A stretch of DNA of 64,000 nt from Gentiana macrophylla (taxonomy: Eukaryota; Streptophyta; Magnoliopsida; Gentianales; Gentianaceae). The stretch covers positions 62,646,583 to 62,710,582 of the forward strand of contig CM047808.1 of NCBI GenBank assembly GCA_026214975.1. The letters run 5' to 3'. The notes under the pieces were generated by a model. The model saw only the letters and a list, made by a program, of their open reading frames with translations. It did not search any database and was not told where the DNA came from. How positions within the stretch are numbered: position 1 is the first letter of the stretch; each line of letters starts with the position of its first letter. Below are positions 1 through 10,561 of this stretch, piece by piece. The position numbers and the translations under genes are program-made.

Positions 1-681
1 AGCTTATTGCTAAATTCATAAGCCTTTAGATCTGAAAACAATTTGAAGGTGTCTTCTTCATGCAACTTTCTCATTTCTTCAATTGCGAATACCTTCATTT
101 TCCAAACATCTTTTGCAGTAGAGCTTCCAAGATTTTGGTGTTTATTTCCTCTTTTGAATAACTTACACTCAACAGGGTAAGTTCATCCAGGATTGCATTG
201 AATCTAGACTCCATTTGCTCAATGGTTTCATTTGACAAAGATTTTGAACTTTTGGAACCTCTTTCCGCCACACCGATTTTGTTCTTCTTTATTGCCTCGC
301 TGCCTTCACAGATCAAGTGAATCTTGTCCCAAAGTTCCTTTGCGCCTTGCAATCGTTAACCTTCATGTACATATTGCTATCCAAGGTTCTCAGTAAATGA
401 TATCAATAGCAATGTTGTTGAGGTTTGCTCTTTTTCTGTACATCTTACGCATTCCATTCTCTTTTTTGGTTTAGGAATGTACTTAGTTGTGTCACCCATT
501 CTTCGCTTTTGTAATCTCCAAAGGGTCCATCGGATAGTACATCCATCATCTCATCATGAGTAGCAGACAGAAGGTATGCCTGCATTCGACGTTTATACTC
601 ATCAAATCTATCAAGAGAACACATCAAAGATAGTTCTAGCATACTGGTGTGTTGTCCATGATGCAAGTCTTTGAAAATCAA
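1..681 (-). pseudogene. Ty1/copia gag remnant (SIRE-like element A)
   Basis: This is the gag region of an LTR retrotransposon, read right to left from the LTR at 765-2465. Two open pieces remain, 681-445 (DEWVTQ-like N-terminal part, visible as SEEWVTQLSTFLNQKREW) and 352-95 (AKELWDKIHLICEG, then an acidic and Lys-rich stretch). This order fits the DUF4219/UBN2-type gag of copia elements. A further piece in another frame runs from about 100 to base 1 (WKMKVFAIEEMRKL), so the frame is broken at about 444-353 and again near 100. The element continues beyond the left window edge, so protease, integrase and RT are not visible here. The gag assignment is fairly sure; the SIRE-like lineage is inferred from the long LTR, the tRNA-Met primer site and LTR ends like those of the copia element at 37878-44409. 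Confidence 0.75.
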
Positions 682-750
682 GAACTTGAAAGAAAGTTTT
701 AAAGAATTTTCACAAGCACAACAAGTAGGATTACTTGAATGTAAGCCTTT

Positions 751-762
751 GCTCCGATACCA
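751..762 (-). promoter_or_regulatory. Primer binding site of copia element A (tRNA-iMet)
   Basis: On the minus strand this reads TGGTATCGGAGC, one base different from the usual plant initiator-Met primer site TGGTATCAGAGC. It lies two bases inside the LTR end at 765 and fixes the element's orientation. Confidence 0.85.
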
Positions 763-764
763 AT

Positions 765-2465
765 TGTTGGTCCCTTGAAAGGCTTTGGTTAAGTTTAGAG
801 GGGGTGAATAAACTTAACACTTAAAACTTTGGAGTTAACAAATTCGCAACTTCAACTGCTGCGATATTTCCGAGTCTGCTTGAGACCTCGTGAGCTGGCC
901 GATAAACAAGAGTCATCTTGACAGTTGATTTCTTTGAATTTGTGCAGCGGAATTATATCAAAATTAAGCCTTAAAACTTGTTGTTAAAAAAATGATACTA
1001 AGTATTAGATACTCAGTAGTGCAAGTGTGTGATTTCAGTTGCTAGATTCAGTAGGTTGATGAATGAAATAAACTAAGTGCAGAAAGTAAATGCTGAAAGT
1101 AAGTAAGAAGATTTTTATAGTGGTTCCAGGTGATGTAATCCTGTCAGTCCACTCTTCTCCTGTGATGTTGGAGGAAATTCACTAGAGATCTTTGATGTAG
1201 CTGTTACAAAGATTCCTAAGTTGTTTGTCCTTCACCAATAACTATGGCTTCACAAATCGCCCAGGGAACAGGTTGGATTGTTTGCTCTGAGTCTTCCACT
1301 GGTCCTTGAAGGGTAGGATTGCCTCTTCACCACCTCCACCACAAACAACGATCTTTCACACCCAACAGATGCTTCACTGTCTTGGCGAGTTCTTTATAAA
1401 ATAAAGATTGAATCAAGTAAATGATTCAGTTGCAGCAGCTTGATTATGATGATATAATCAGCAGTTTGCAGTCTTCAAGTGTTTAATCTTGATGTAGCTT
1501 GAATACAGAATGCACTTGAAGAAATTCACTAGATCAGCAACCTTATGCTCAGTAAGTTCAGCAGGGTGTTTTTCAGCTCAGTGTTATCACATAAAGTTTA
1601 TCTCAAATTTCATCCTCTATTTTCTGAGTTGAAAGTCCTCTATTTATAGGCAGGAATGCATGTGACTTGTATTTGAAATTCAAATGTAACCGTTCCTTGT
1701 TTTTGTCCCATCTGATTTGCATTCATCACTATTCATGGGGTGACACTCGTCGAAATTCCTTTTGGCGGTGCGATCATCACCCTTTGACTTGTGTCTATTG
1801 GATAAAGTCCTGAATCATCCCAACGTTCTTTTAATCCTAACCACTGATTTGTTTGATCAAATCGTCAAGTAGTTAATTGTCCTTATCCTAGTAATCTTCC
1901 AAAATAATCTTGAATTAATCGAGGTATATATCGGCGAGTTCATCAATCTGTTTGAAGTACCAATCGATCTAACGATCATCATATTTACAGATATAAAATA
2001 TAATGCAACTGATTTCTTTTATCTAACTTTTATTTGTGAAGTTAGATTACATCTTTTTGATTATAACCAAGTTCCAAACATCATCCAACTTATGGAACTT
2101 AGACCTTCTATACAAGGTATATGTAATCAGTTGAGGTCATCACAGACTTGCCTAAATTCTGATTCCATATCCTTGACTTTAATTACTAAGTTTGATCCCT
2201 TAGCCTTCATTTACTGAGTTTGAACCCTCAGCCTTCAGTCTTCAGTCTTCAGAGGTTTCTGACTAGTCTAATTGACCTATCTACCCTACTGACCTAGACC
2301 AGTCTACTGATATCAACCAGCAGCCCTTTATAGTGCTTGTTTGATCAAACCTATTTATGAATCAAACTCTAATAAACCTATACATTTGATCTAGACATCT
2401 TTTTGCCTTTGCACTATAACAGCTAGTATGTCACTCATCATCAAAACTAAGAAATAAGTCCAACA
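765..2465 (-). repeat. 5' LTR of copia element A, 1701 bp
   Basis: On the minus strand the LTR starts TGTTGGACTTATTT at 2465 and ends GGGACCAACA at 765, next to the primer site. About 1350 bp of it matches the plus-strand LTR right of the N gap (35170-36519). The pyrimidine tract CACCCCCTCTAAACTT near the 3' end is shared with the LTRs of the copia element at 37878-44409, which suggests related families. The right end falls inside the RT of viral segment V1: viral sequence resumes at ATAGTGTCC (2466), which matches the uninterrupted copy near 11512. Confidence 0.85.
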
Positions 2466-3018
2466 ATAGTGTCCTTGAGGACAGGTAAAAGCAGTTAACA
2501 ATTGTGATTCTTCATCTAACAAAACCTGCCAGAATCCAGATTTACAATCAAAACTACTAAAGATCTTCTTTCCTCTTATAAGAGATAGAAGTTCATCTTT
2601 GTTAGGTAGATTATGACTGTCACCTTTTGTTGCTATATTCATAGCTTTATAGTTGACAACAATTCTCTTTTTTCCTCTTCTTTTCTCGGCTTCATTTTCT
2701 ACAAGGAAGGCTGGAGGCATGTGAGGTGATTTACTAGGCTTAATGATTTTTAAGCCTAATAGCTCTTGAATTTGTTTAGCAAATTATTTTCTTTCCAGAG
2801 GACTACAGATCATCGGTTTTACTTTGACTATAGTTTTTGGATCTCTGAGTTTTTTAGTGGCTTTCATCCATTTTTTAGACTTTATAGGGTCTATAGGATT
2901 TTCTCTACAAACTTTTAGTAATAGATCATTAATCTTTTGAAACTTAGAGTTGTCTAGATTAAATTCTATTTCTGTTTTGAGTTCAATATCTAATTCATGC
3001 TCCTCTGTATTTTCAGAT
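2466..3018 (-). pseudogene. Caulimovirid RT, N-terminal fragment (V1)
   Basis: This is the start of the viral reverse transcriptase. The open stretch reads PAFLVENEAEKRRGKKRIVV, then NYKAMN, FSSFDCKSGFWQV and TAFTCPQGHY, which are the fingers and palm A motif region of a caulimovirid RT. It stops at 2466 where the copia LTR is inserted, so the YIDD catalytic box is missing. The upstream linker to the protease (about 2721-3018) has further lesions. Unlike V3, this copy has no stop between the GKK and VVNYK motifs. It is non-functional. Confidence 0.88.
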
Positions 3019-3679
3019 TCAGTTTCTGTATAACCCCCTCTCTAAACGTTGAATGTTGTGAGGACTAATGTTGACAGCGGGTGTCATTGGTATTTTAGAA
3101 ATCTTTTTCATGGATTCTAAAAAACCCTTATGTGCAATTTTCATTGCTTTTCTAATCATCCCAATAATCACAGGTTGATTATTGAATGTTAGAATAATTC
3201 TATCATTGAATTTTGTGAAAAGTTCGTACAATTTGTCAGAAATTATTTCCCAAGATTAGGTCGACCCCTGTTTCTTGCTGGTAGATTGTTGGGATATGAA
3301 ATATCTCTCCTGCAATCTTGATATTATGAATTTTACAAACTTTGGAGATTGTTATCCTTTCTCCGTTTGCAATCTTAACCATTATTTTATTGGGAGCATT
3401 TTCCCAATGTTCGTCTGGTATAACAAATCTGCTGGCAACACATAGACTTGCTCCTGTATCTACATAACAATGTAGATTAATTTGTTTATATACTTTGAAC
3501 TTTATTTGTCCTTTGATATAAATGGAATTTGGATTTGTAATGTTAGTTATTACTAAATTGTTATCCAAATTTTCAATGATATGAAGATTATTTGTAAAGC
3601 TAGTAGTTGTAGCTGTTACATAATTTCTGAACCATTGACTTTGCTTTGTAACATCAGTTGTTACGAAGTTCATATCCAT
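3019..3679 (-). pseudogene. Caulimovirid aspartic protease region (V1)
   Basis: Two open pieces, 3679-3236 and 3231-3019, cover the viral aspartic protease at the start of pol. The active-site motif is visible as LHCYVDTGASLCVASRF, with the second-lobe motif GVDLILGNNF further on. A lesion near 3232-3236 splits the domain. The C-terminal piece ends in the motif NIQRLERGLYRN followed by a stop. The same frame change occurs at the same place in V3 and V4, so it predates the separation of the copies or belonged to the virus. In complete caulimovirids this domain releases itself and coat protein from precursors. Confidence 0.85.
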
Positions 3680-3787
3680 GTTTTCCCATGTCTTTTCAGG
3701 GATATTCAGATTACTCCAAATTCAATGAATTATATCATTCTGAAAAAAAGTCGCCATTGCTGCTATTTTCTTTAAAGATATAAACTT

Positions 3788-4301
3788 CTATTGACGAATC
3801 GTATCCATCTTTATAGGATCAAATCCTAAATTATTCATTTCCATAATAAGTTTTATCTTTTGAGGATATTGTTGTTTATTAGGACATTCGTAAGCATAAT
3901 GTCCTTCAATATTGCAGATCCAAAATCTACAATCTTTCTTGCCTTGAGGACAAAATTTTTGTCTATCAGATTTCTTTATCTGATTGTCTTTAGGTTTGAA
4001 ATACTTTCCTGGTTTAAACCTTTTATAGTTCCTTTTGTAAGAGTATTTTATTTTGTATTTTTCTTTGAGTTTATTCTTCTTTTTAGAATAACCTTCTTCT
4101 CTACACCCGTAGGTGGGTAGATTTTCTGATATTTTCTTACAGCAACGTTTATTGAATTTCATCAACTGTTGATGTTTATCAGATGTTTCACATATCTTGT
4201 TAATTTCATTTTTAACAAGTTTTGTGGGAAGTCCAAAATTGAAATTAGCAGTTCCCGTTTTTAGATTAGTCTCCCTGAATTGTTGGAGTGTTTTTGGTCC
4301 T
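3788..4301 (-). pseudogene. Caulimovirid coat protein, C-terminal part (V1)
   Basis: This is the C-terminal third of the viral coat protein. It shows a long Lys/Arg/Tyr-rich stretch (EKYKIKYSYKRNYKRFKPGK), then a CCHC zinc knuckle CNIEGHYAYEC preceded by FWI where the first Cys would be expected as CWIC; V3 keeps CWICNIEGHYANEC. The open frame runs through to the stop at 3788. The ORF continues artificially past 4302 into antisense movement-protein sequence; that part is not coat protein. The N-terminal two thirds are missing because of the inversion junction. Confidence 0.85.
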
Positions 4302-4302
4302 A

Positions 4303-4553
4303 ACACTGACTCTTGGGCACTGGATATTGCTAAAGACAAAAGTATATTAGGCAGTAAAGAAACACCTAACATATTAAGTAATAGGTTCTCAATTGGAGAA
4401 ACCTCATCCCAAAGGAGCTTTGTTAAAACTCCTATGGCAAGAGATAACTTGCTAAAAAGATCTGCATCCATGAGATCAGATAATGAACTACTCTTATCAA
4501 TTTCTGAAAGAATGGATAATGCAACCCAAACGCTTAAAAAGCTTTGTGGATAA
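4303..4553 (+). pseudogene. Caulimovirid movement protein, C-terminal part (V2)
   Basis: This is the C-terminal tail of the cell-to-cell movement protein, recognised because it matches the end of the longer copy at 28128-28380. Shared motifs are TPNILSNRFSIGETSS, PMARDNLL and the end NATQTLKKLCG. The tail is open to its stop at 4551-4553, where the next small ORF starts at once (TAAATG). The rest of the gene is absent at this end because of the inversion at 4302. Confidence 0.85.
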
Positions 4554-4758
4554 ATGGACACCAAGGAAAACGCTTGGGTTCGTAAGAAAAATCCAAGCCG
4601 TTCTCAAGAACTTTGGACTTACAAAAGGATTGAAATCCTTAGTAAGTGAAGTAGATTTCAAAAAGATATCTACAAAAGAGAAATAAATGTGAAACCATTA
4701 AAAATTTCTCTACATTTAAAGAAAATTTATTCTTTAAAAGAATAATGGAAACCAAGGA
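4554..4758 (+). pseudogene. Caulimovirid small ORF a and start of small ORF b (V2)
   Basis: The first small ORF after the movement protein starts directly at its stop. In V2 a base change or indel splits it relative to the V3 copy (15322-15453), though its end (VSEVDFKKISTKEK) is kept. It is followed by the start of small ORF b. The segment ends at 4758 inside the second ATGGAAACCAAGGA motif, where the sequence jumps to RNase H. The position matches ORF II of caulimoviruses; I cannot assign a function from sequence. Confidence 0.7.
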
Positions 4759-4954
4759 CTGTTAGATTTCTAAATAGGACCGATAATAAAAACTTCACAT
4801 ATTTTTCTGGATACCAATATAAAAGGTGATAACAAACAAGGAAGACTTGTTAGATGGTAGATGTGGCTATCAAGATACTGCTTTGAGGTTGAACACATCG
4901 CAGGAAATAAAAATATATTTGCTGATTTTCTAACACGAGAATTTACAGGTTAAA
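4759..4954 (+). pseudogene. Caulimovirid RNase H end of pol (V2 fragment)
   Basis: This short piece matches the last part of the RNase H domain and the pol C-terminus seen at 16995-17184. Recognisable motifs are the tract before the VEHIAGNKN motif and the end FLTREFTG with its stop. It was joined to small-ORF sequence by a deletion or recombination at 4758/4759. It has no coding value alone. Confidence 0.8.
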
Positions 4955-4979
4955 AGCAGGATTGACGCAATCAAACGCA

Positions 4980-6340
4980 ATGGAAGAGTTGCAAAAATTT
5001 AAGTTGCATGAAGCAAAAATGGACTTAGAACTAAAAGTTCTAAGGTATCGTTCAAGCCTATTGGAAAATTCGAATAAGCAACAAAAGGAAATTGATATTT
5101 CTTGAACTAGCAATAGTAGCAAAATATCAGCTATTCTGGGTCAAACGGTAACCGGTAAAAAATCATCAAATCCGTTGATTCCTAGCATCTTGGAAAAAGA
5201 TGTAAATGATGTACAAACATCAACAGCATTGGTTAAACCCTCTGATTTAATCACTGGATTTAGACCCAACACAAAGGAGATTCAAAGTACAAATAAATCT
5301 GAAGGTCACACTTCAGTATCAACACCAGTTGATTCGGTCATTTCACGACCAAAATATTATTATGTGGTTTTTTATGGACCATATGCAGGTATATACACCG
5401 TATGGGAAGCTGCAAAACATGCAATTGAAGGAATTTCAGGAGTGCAACATAAAAGATATAATACACTCACTGAAGCAAAAGTGGCAGGAGATATCTTTGC
5501 ACGAGAAAACTTGACAACACCTCCTAAGTTGATGTCAGGAGCAGATTGCTTGAAGGCAACCTTCAAGGAAATTCTACGAAAAGAAAAGAATCCTACACAA
5601 ATGGTTTCACTCGGAAGAATCTCAATCACTAAACCAGTTGAGAAACAACAACAATTTACACTGACCGAAGAAAGTTTTAAAGAACTTTTCAAGCATGCTA
5701 CAAGAGCAAGTGAAGATCATTTTCTAAAAGAGAAGTTTTTCACAACAGATAGACAGGATTTAAGTCTACACAAATTCATCGAAGGGGCTGAACCTAGTCT
5801 AGTCAATGAAGTATTCAAATATGGGATGGCACGTCTAATTTATCCCAACAAAAACCTTCTGGAGATAGGTTCATTAACAGAAGCCATCAAGAAGGCCATC
5901 CAGACCTTCAGGACTAAAGTCATAAAAGAAGCAGATCGACTGATCTTCCTCAAAGTCACCAGAATTTACCAGTCCGGAAAAATGGTATGTTTCAACCACC
6001 ATATCATTTAATTGAAATTGGAATATCGATAGAAAAAGTTGAGTATACACCCACAAGACCTTTAAAAGATATTACTGATGATATTGAAAGAATTAATATT
6101 CAACGATTTGGTCAATTAGTTGATCAATTATTAAAGATACGTGAAGATTCACTTATCAAAGTTAATTATCAAGATCATCATACCTTGGTAATTTCTAAAA
6201 CATTGAAGCAAATTACTACTGAAGATGTAAGATCTCTGCTTCAACATGAAAGAGCTTTTCGAAACGGACACGTTATGACAATTCATAACGAGGAAATATG
6301 TTCCATATTAAAGAAAGCCTTTGAAAAGGTAAAAACTTAG
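4980..6340 (+). pseudogene. Caulimovirid ORF VI transactivator/viroplasmin (V2)
   Basis: This is the best preserved copy of the viral inclusion-body protein, which in caulimoviruses forms viroplasms and lets ribosomes reinitiate on the polycistronic RNA. The conserved mini-TAV/viroplasmin fold is visible as VVFYGPYAGIYTVW followed by VQHKRYNTLTEAKVAGD, and a conserved C-terminal region follows (PSLVNEVFKYGMARLIYP). A start at 4980 is supported by V3 and V4, which share MEEL/F-Q-LKLQEA after it. There is a stop near 5104 and a frame break near 5985-6010, so the open part is 5175-6011 plus 5987-6340. Expected intact length is about 450 residues. Confidence 0.88.
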
Positions 6341-7244
6341 TATCTATGCAAATATTGCAATAAAAAGATACAACAAACAACTGTTATTGATCAAGATCAT
6401 AATACTGGATCAACATCAGCATATGAAGACGAAGCGTCAGTGCCAACGTCAGAAAAATCCACGTCAGATACTACATCAGCAGCTAGTGGATAATATGTAA
6501 GCACTTACGTCAGGTGCAATAATATAAAGTAGTGGACAAGAAATTCTCGGTGGAGAATAAAGTAAAAGCAAAAGAAAAAAAAGTTTGCCGGCCAACACGC
6601 ATAAATGACAAACACATTTAAACTTTTAGCTTTCCTTTACGTCGAAGAATGACGAATATAAACGAATATTAAACATGAATTATTCGGATCCTTCCTTCAT
6701 TCATCTATAAAATGAGGAAGTTCTTGCATATGTAAGATATCTTTTTTCCGCATATGTCAAATTGTATCCTTTTCATATTTTTAGCTTTACCTAAGAATGA
6801 TGTGTGAGTAGTCCTCTCCTATAACGGGGATGGTAACACCATCATAAATATGTATTAGTTTCCAGTGTGTATGTAAATATGTTTGTTTGGAATAAAATTT
6901 TTCTTTACAAATCCAATTTCTACATATCCCATAAATCCATTGTTTTGAGAACCTGGAGTAGCTTATGCGTCATAGGAAGAGTAGCGCTCGGCAAAAGGCC
7001 ATAGGGAAAGTGTCCACCGGAATTGCTATTGGTGCGGGAGCACGTGAAATCCAGGGGATATGATGAATGAGGAATTGTTCAGATAAAATTTAGACGATTC
7101 AAAAGCAATTATCGTATGCATGGAAAAAAGCTATACATTTGATGGTGCCATCTTCATTATAGAATTTAAAAAACCAAATGTACACCCTTTATCATTTCCG
7201 CATAACATGCATAAAAATTTGGGTCAAAAACCCCATGAAAAACT
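6341..7244 (+). promoter_or_regulatory. Caulimovirid promoter and pregenomic leader (V2)
   Basis: This is the intergenic region between ORF VI and the primer site. It holds several CGTCAG motifs (6434-6513), a double TGACG-like element (6638-6655), a TATA box CTATAAAA at 6705-6712 and a poly(A) signal AATAAA at 6891-6896. The spacing from TATA to poly(A) signal (about 180 bases) and from TATA to primer site (about 540 bases) fits a caulimovirid pregenomic promoter and leader. No long ORF is present. Whether it is active cannot be told from sequence. Confidence 0.8.
6434..6655 (+). promoter_or_regulatory. Cluster of TGACG/ACGTCA-type bZIP sites (V2)
   Basis: GCGTCAG, ACGTCAG, ACGTCAG and TTACGTCAGG occur within about 80 bases (6434-6513), then a paired ACGTC/TGACG site at 6638-6655. 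Paired TGACG motifs are the as-1/ocs type bound by TGA bZIP factors in the CaMV 35S promoter. Most sites are also present in V3 and V4 with point changes. Confidence 0.6.
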
Positions 7245-7257
7245 TGGTATCAGAGCC
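7245..7257 (+). promoter_or_regulatory. Viral tRNA-Met primer binding site (V2)
   Basis: TGGTATCAGAGCC is a perfect plant initiator-Met primer site and conventionally marks the origin of caulimovirid maps. It lies 30 bases before the movement-protein start at 7288. Confidence 0.9.
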
Positions 7258-7287
7258 TTGTTAAGTTCCTACAACAGAAAATCCAAT

Positions 7288-8000
7288 ATGGATAAAGATC
7301 CTATGGATCTAAGTCATACTCACAATGATAACTGTGAGATAGAAGATGAGTCTCAACTCATAGTCAACGAATCCTCTACCGGATTCAATGCTCAAATAAT
7401 GATTCAACAAGAATTATTATCTAAGATAAAAGCCTCTAAGTTAGATCTTAAGAAAGAAAAAATCTTTAGAATGCCGAGCTTTGTAAACAGCGTCTTTAGA
7501 AGAGAAAACAAATTTTTTTTATTTTGTTAGTACTCAAGAACTTCACGTAGATATTAAAGATGTCTCTGGAGAAGTTTATTTACCTCTTATAACCAAACAA
7601 GATATAAATAAAAATCTTCTTAAAATAAAAGAAGAACACAGATCATAGATCAGTATGGTTCATCTTGGAGCCATAAAGATTTGTATAAAATCTGAATTCC
7701 AAGATGGCTTTAATACACCAATCAAACTAGCATTAATTGATAATAGGATTAATGATAGAAAAGATTGTGTACTAGGTGCAGCAAAAGGCAACCTAGCTTA
7801 CAATAAATTTATGTTCACAGTATATCCTATGTTTGGACTTAGTATACCCAGCAAAAACTTAGACAAAGCTTTATCTCTTATACATCACTTCGAATGAGAA
7901 GATCTGATGAATGAAGGTGATAAACCTTTTAGTGTAACTTATTTAATAAGTTATGCCTTAACTAATAGTCATCATAGCATTGACTATAGAAAAACAGAAT
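7288..8000 (+). pseudogene. Caulimovirid movement protein, N-terminal two thirds (V2)
   Basis: This is the movement protein of the 30K superfamily, which in caulimoviruses makes tubules through plasmodesmata. The start at MDKDPMDLSH is shared by three copies. The core motif region is visible as MVHLGAIKICIKSEF and GNLAYNKFMFTVYP. The frame breaks near 7500-7530 (extra bases in a T-run after FRRE), there is a stop near 7648 and another near 7897. The gene is cut by the inversion at 8000, where minus-strand movement-protein sequence begins. Confidence 0.85.
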
Positions 8001-8265
8001 ATCTACGTGAAGTTCTTGGTTACTAACAAAATAAAAAAATTTGTTTTCTCTTCTAAAAACGCTGCTTACAAAGCTAGGCAATCTAAAGATTTTTATCTTT
8101 TTTAAGCTCTAACTTAGAGGCTTTTATCTTAGATAATAATTCTTGTTGAATCATTATTTGAGCATTGAATCCGGTATAGGATTCGTTGACTATGAGTTGA
8201 GACTCATCTTCTATCTCACAGTTAGCATTGTGAGCATGACTTAGATCCATAGGATCTTTATCCAT
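8001..8265 (-). pseudogene. Caulimovirid movement protein, N-terminal fragment (V3)
   Basis: This matches the first 88 codons of the movement protein in V2. It starts MDKDPMDLSHAHNANC and stays open to about 8083, then breaks in the LKK/KDKNL region. It ends at the inversion near 8001. Confidence 0.85.
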
Positions 8266-8295
8266 ATTGGATTTTCTGTTTTTGGAACTTAACAA

Positions 8296-8308
8296 GTCTC
8301 TGATACCA
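8296..8308 (-). promoter_or_regulatory. Viral tRNA-Met primer binding site (V3)
   Basis: On the minus strand this reads TGGTATCAGAGAC, with one change from the V2 site. It lies 30 bases before the movement-protein ATG at 8265. Confidence 0.88.
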
Positions 8309-9212
8309 AGTTTTTCATGGGGTTTTTGTCCCAAATATTTATGCGTGTTATGCGGAAATGATAAAGGGTACACCTTTGGTTTTTTAAATTCTATAATGAA
8401 GATGGCACCATGAAATGTATAGCTTTCTTCCACGCATACGTTAATTGCTTTTGAATCGTCTAAATTTTATCTGAACATTCCTCATTCATCATATCCCCTG
8501 GATTTCCCCTGCTCCCGCACCAATAGCAACGCCGGTGGACACTTTCCCTATTGCCTTCCACCGAGCAGTACTCTTCCGATGACGCATAAGCTACTCCAGG
8601 TTCTCAGAACAATGGATTCATGGGATATGTAGAAATTGGATTTGTAAAGACAAATTTTTTTCAAAACAAACATATTTACATACACACTGGAAACTAGTAC
8701 ATATTTATGATGGTGTTACCATCCCCATTATAGGAGAGGACTACTCAAACATCATTCTTAGGTAAAGCTAAAAATATGAAAATGATACAATTTGTATGAG
8801 GAAAAAAGATATCTTACAAAAATGCAAGAACTTCCTCATTTTATAGATGAATGAAAGAAAGATCTGAATAAGTCACAAGAGAATATTCGTTTATATTCGT
8901 CATTTCTGGCGTAAAAGGAAAGCTAAAAGTTTAAATGTGTTTGTCGTTTATTCTTGTTGGCCGGCAAACTTTTTCTTCTTTTGCTTTTACTTTATTCTCC
9001 ACCGAGAATTTCTTGTCCACTGACTTTATATTATTGCACCTGACGTAAGTTCTTACATATTATCCACTAGCTACTGATTTAGTATCTGACGTGGAATTTT
9101 ATGACGTTGGTGCTGGCGCTTCATCTTCATATGCTGATGTTGATCCAGTGTTATGATCTTGATCAATAACAGTTGTTTGTTGTATCTTTTTATTGCAATA
9201 TTTGCATAGATA
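8309..9212 (-). promoter_or_regulatory. Caulimovirid promoter and leader (V3)
   Basis: This is the minus-strand counterpart of 6341-7244. The TATA box CTATAAAA is intact at 8846-8839. The poly(A) signal seen in V2 and V4 (AATAAA) is changed to an A-run here, so transcripts might run on. TGACG-type motifs are present upstream in the 8880-9130 part. This promoter points left, toward V2's promoter, which points right. Confidence 0.78.
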
Positions 9213-10561
9213 CTAAGTTTTTACCTTTTCAAAGGCTTTCTTTAATATGGAACATATTTCCTCTTTTTGAATTGTCATAACGTGTCCGTTTCGAAACACT
9301 CTTTCATATTGAAGCAGAGATCTTACATCTTCAGTTGTAATTTGCTTCAATGTTTTAGAAATTAGCAAGGTATGATGATCTTGATAATTAACTTTGATAA
9401 GTGAATCGCCACATATCTTTAATAATTGATCAACTAATTGACCAAATCATTGAATATTAATTCTTTCAATATCATCAGGAATATCTTCTAAAGGTCTTGA
9501 GGGTGTATACTCAAGTTTTTCTTTCGACATTCCAATTTCAATTAAATGATATGGTGGTTGAAACATACCATTTTTCCAGACTGGTATAGTACTGGTGACT
9601 TTGAGGAAGATCAGTCAATCTGCTTCTTTTATGACTTTAGTCCTGAAGGTAGTGATGGCCTCTGGTAATGAACCTATCTCCAGAAGGTTTTTGCTGGGAT
9701 AAATTAGACGTGCCATCCCATATCTGAATACTTCATTGACTAGACTAGGTTCAGCCCTTTCGATGAAGTTGTATATCTTAAATCCTGTCTATCTGTTGTG
9801 AAAAAACATTTCTTTTAGAAAATGATCTTCACTTGCTCTTCTAGAATGTTTGAAAAGTTCTTTAAACCTTTCTTCGGTCAGTAAAAACTATTGTTGTTTC
9901 TCAACTGGTTTAGTGATTGAGATTCTTCCGAGTGAAACCATTTGTGTAGCCTTCTTTTCTTTTCATAGAATTTCCTTGAAGGTTGCCTTAAAGCAATCTG
10001 CGCCTGACATCAACTTATGAGGTGTTGTCATGTTTTCTCGTGCAAAGACATCTCCTGCAACTTTTGCTTCAGTGAGTGTATTATATCTTTTATGTTGCAC
10101 TCCTGAAATTCCTTCAACTGCAGGTTTTGTTGCTTCCCATACGGTGTATATACCAGCATATGGTCCATTAAAAACCACATAATAATATTTTGGTAGTGAA
10201 ATGACCGAATCAACTGTGTTGATACTGATGTGTGACCTTCAGATTTATTAGGACTTTGAATATCCTTTGTATTGGGTCTAAATCCAGTGATTAAATCAGA
10301 GGGTTTAACCAATGTTGTTGATGTTTGTACATCATTTACATCTTTCTCCAAGATGCTAGGAATCAACGGATTTGATGATTCTTTACCGGTTACCGTTTGA
10401 CCCGGAATAGCTGATATTTTGCTACTATTGCTAGTGCAAGGAATATCAATTTCCTTTTGTTCCTTATTGGAATTTTCCAATAGGCTTATACGATACCTTT
10501 GAACTTTTTGTTCTAAGTCCATTGTTGCTTCTTGCAACTTTAAATTTTGAAACTCTTCCAT
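9213..10561 (-). pseudogene. Caulimovirid ORF VI transactivator/viroplasmin (V3)
   Basis: This copy of ORF VI starts at the ATG at 10561 (MEEFQNLKLQEATMDLEQ) and ends at the stop at 9213-9215. It is open for about 360 bases, to near 10200, where a small deletion shifts frame after GHTSVST. The viroplasmin motif VFNGPYAGIYTVWEATKPAV then continues in another frame (10178-9963). A stop follows at the end of the KATFKEIL motif, and more frame breaks occur toward the C-terminus. The N-terminal region, lost from the open part of V2, is best seen here: a Gln/Glu-rich, probably helical segment, then a Ser/Thr-rich linker. Confidence 0.85.

Larger units (their letters stand above)
2466..4302 (-). mobile_element. 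Endogenous caulimovirid segment V1
   Basis: This is a minus-strand piece of an integrated plant pararetrovirus covering, in viral order, the coat C-terminus, protease and the first part of RT. Its left end is the copia LTR insertion at 2465. Its right end near 4302 is an abrupt switch to plus-strand movement-protein sequence with at most a few bases of shared sequence (CCTAACACTGACT). It keeps the empty site (near 3310) of the TRIM element that sits in V3. Confidence 0.9.
4303..8000 (+). mobile_element. Endogenous caulimovirid segment V2
   Basis: This plus-strand viral segment contains, in order, the movement-protein C-terminus and first small ORF (4303-4758), a jump to the RNase H end of pol (4759), ORF VI, the promoter and leader, the tRNA-Met primer site and the first two thirds of the movement protein. 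The jump at 4758/4759 removes the coat and most of pol. At about 8000 the sequence inverts into V3. It reads across the primer site, so the source was a circular or tandem viral form, not a linear full-length insert. Confidence 0.9.

Noticed and set aside
3788..4564. A single 258-residue viral protein
   Set aside because: Its right part is the antisense of plus-strand movement-protein sequence beyond the inversion at 4302. Only 3788-4301 is coat protein.
7245..8308. tRNA genes at the TGGTATCAGAGC motifs
   Set aside because: The motif is only the complement of the tRNA 3' end; no cloverleaf sequence accompanies it at any of these places.
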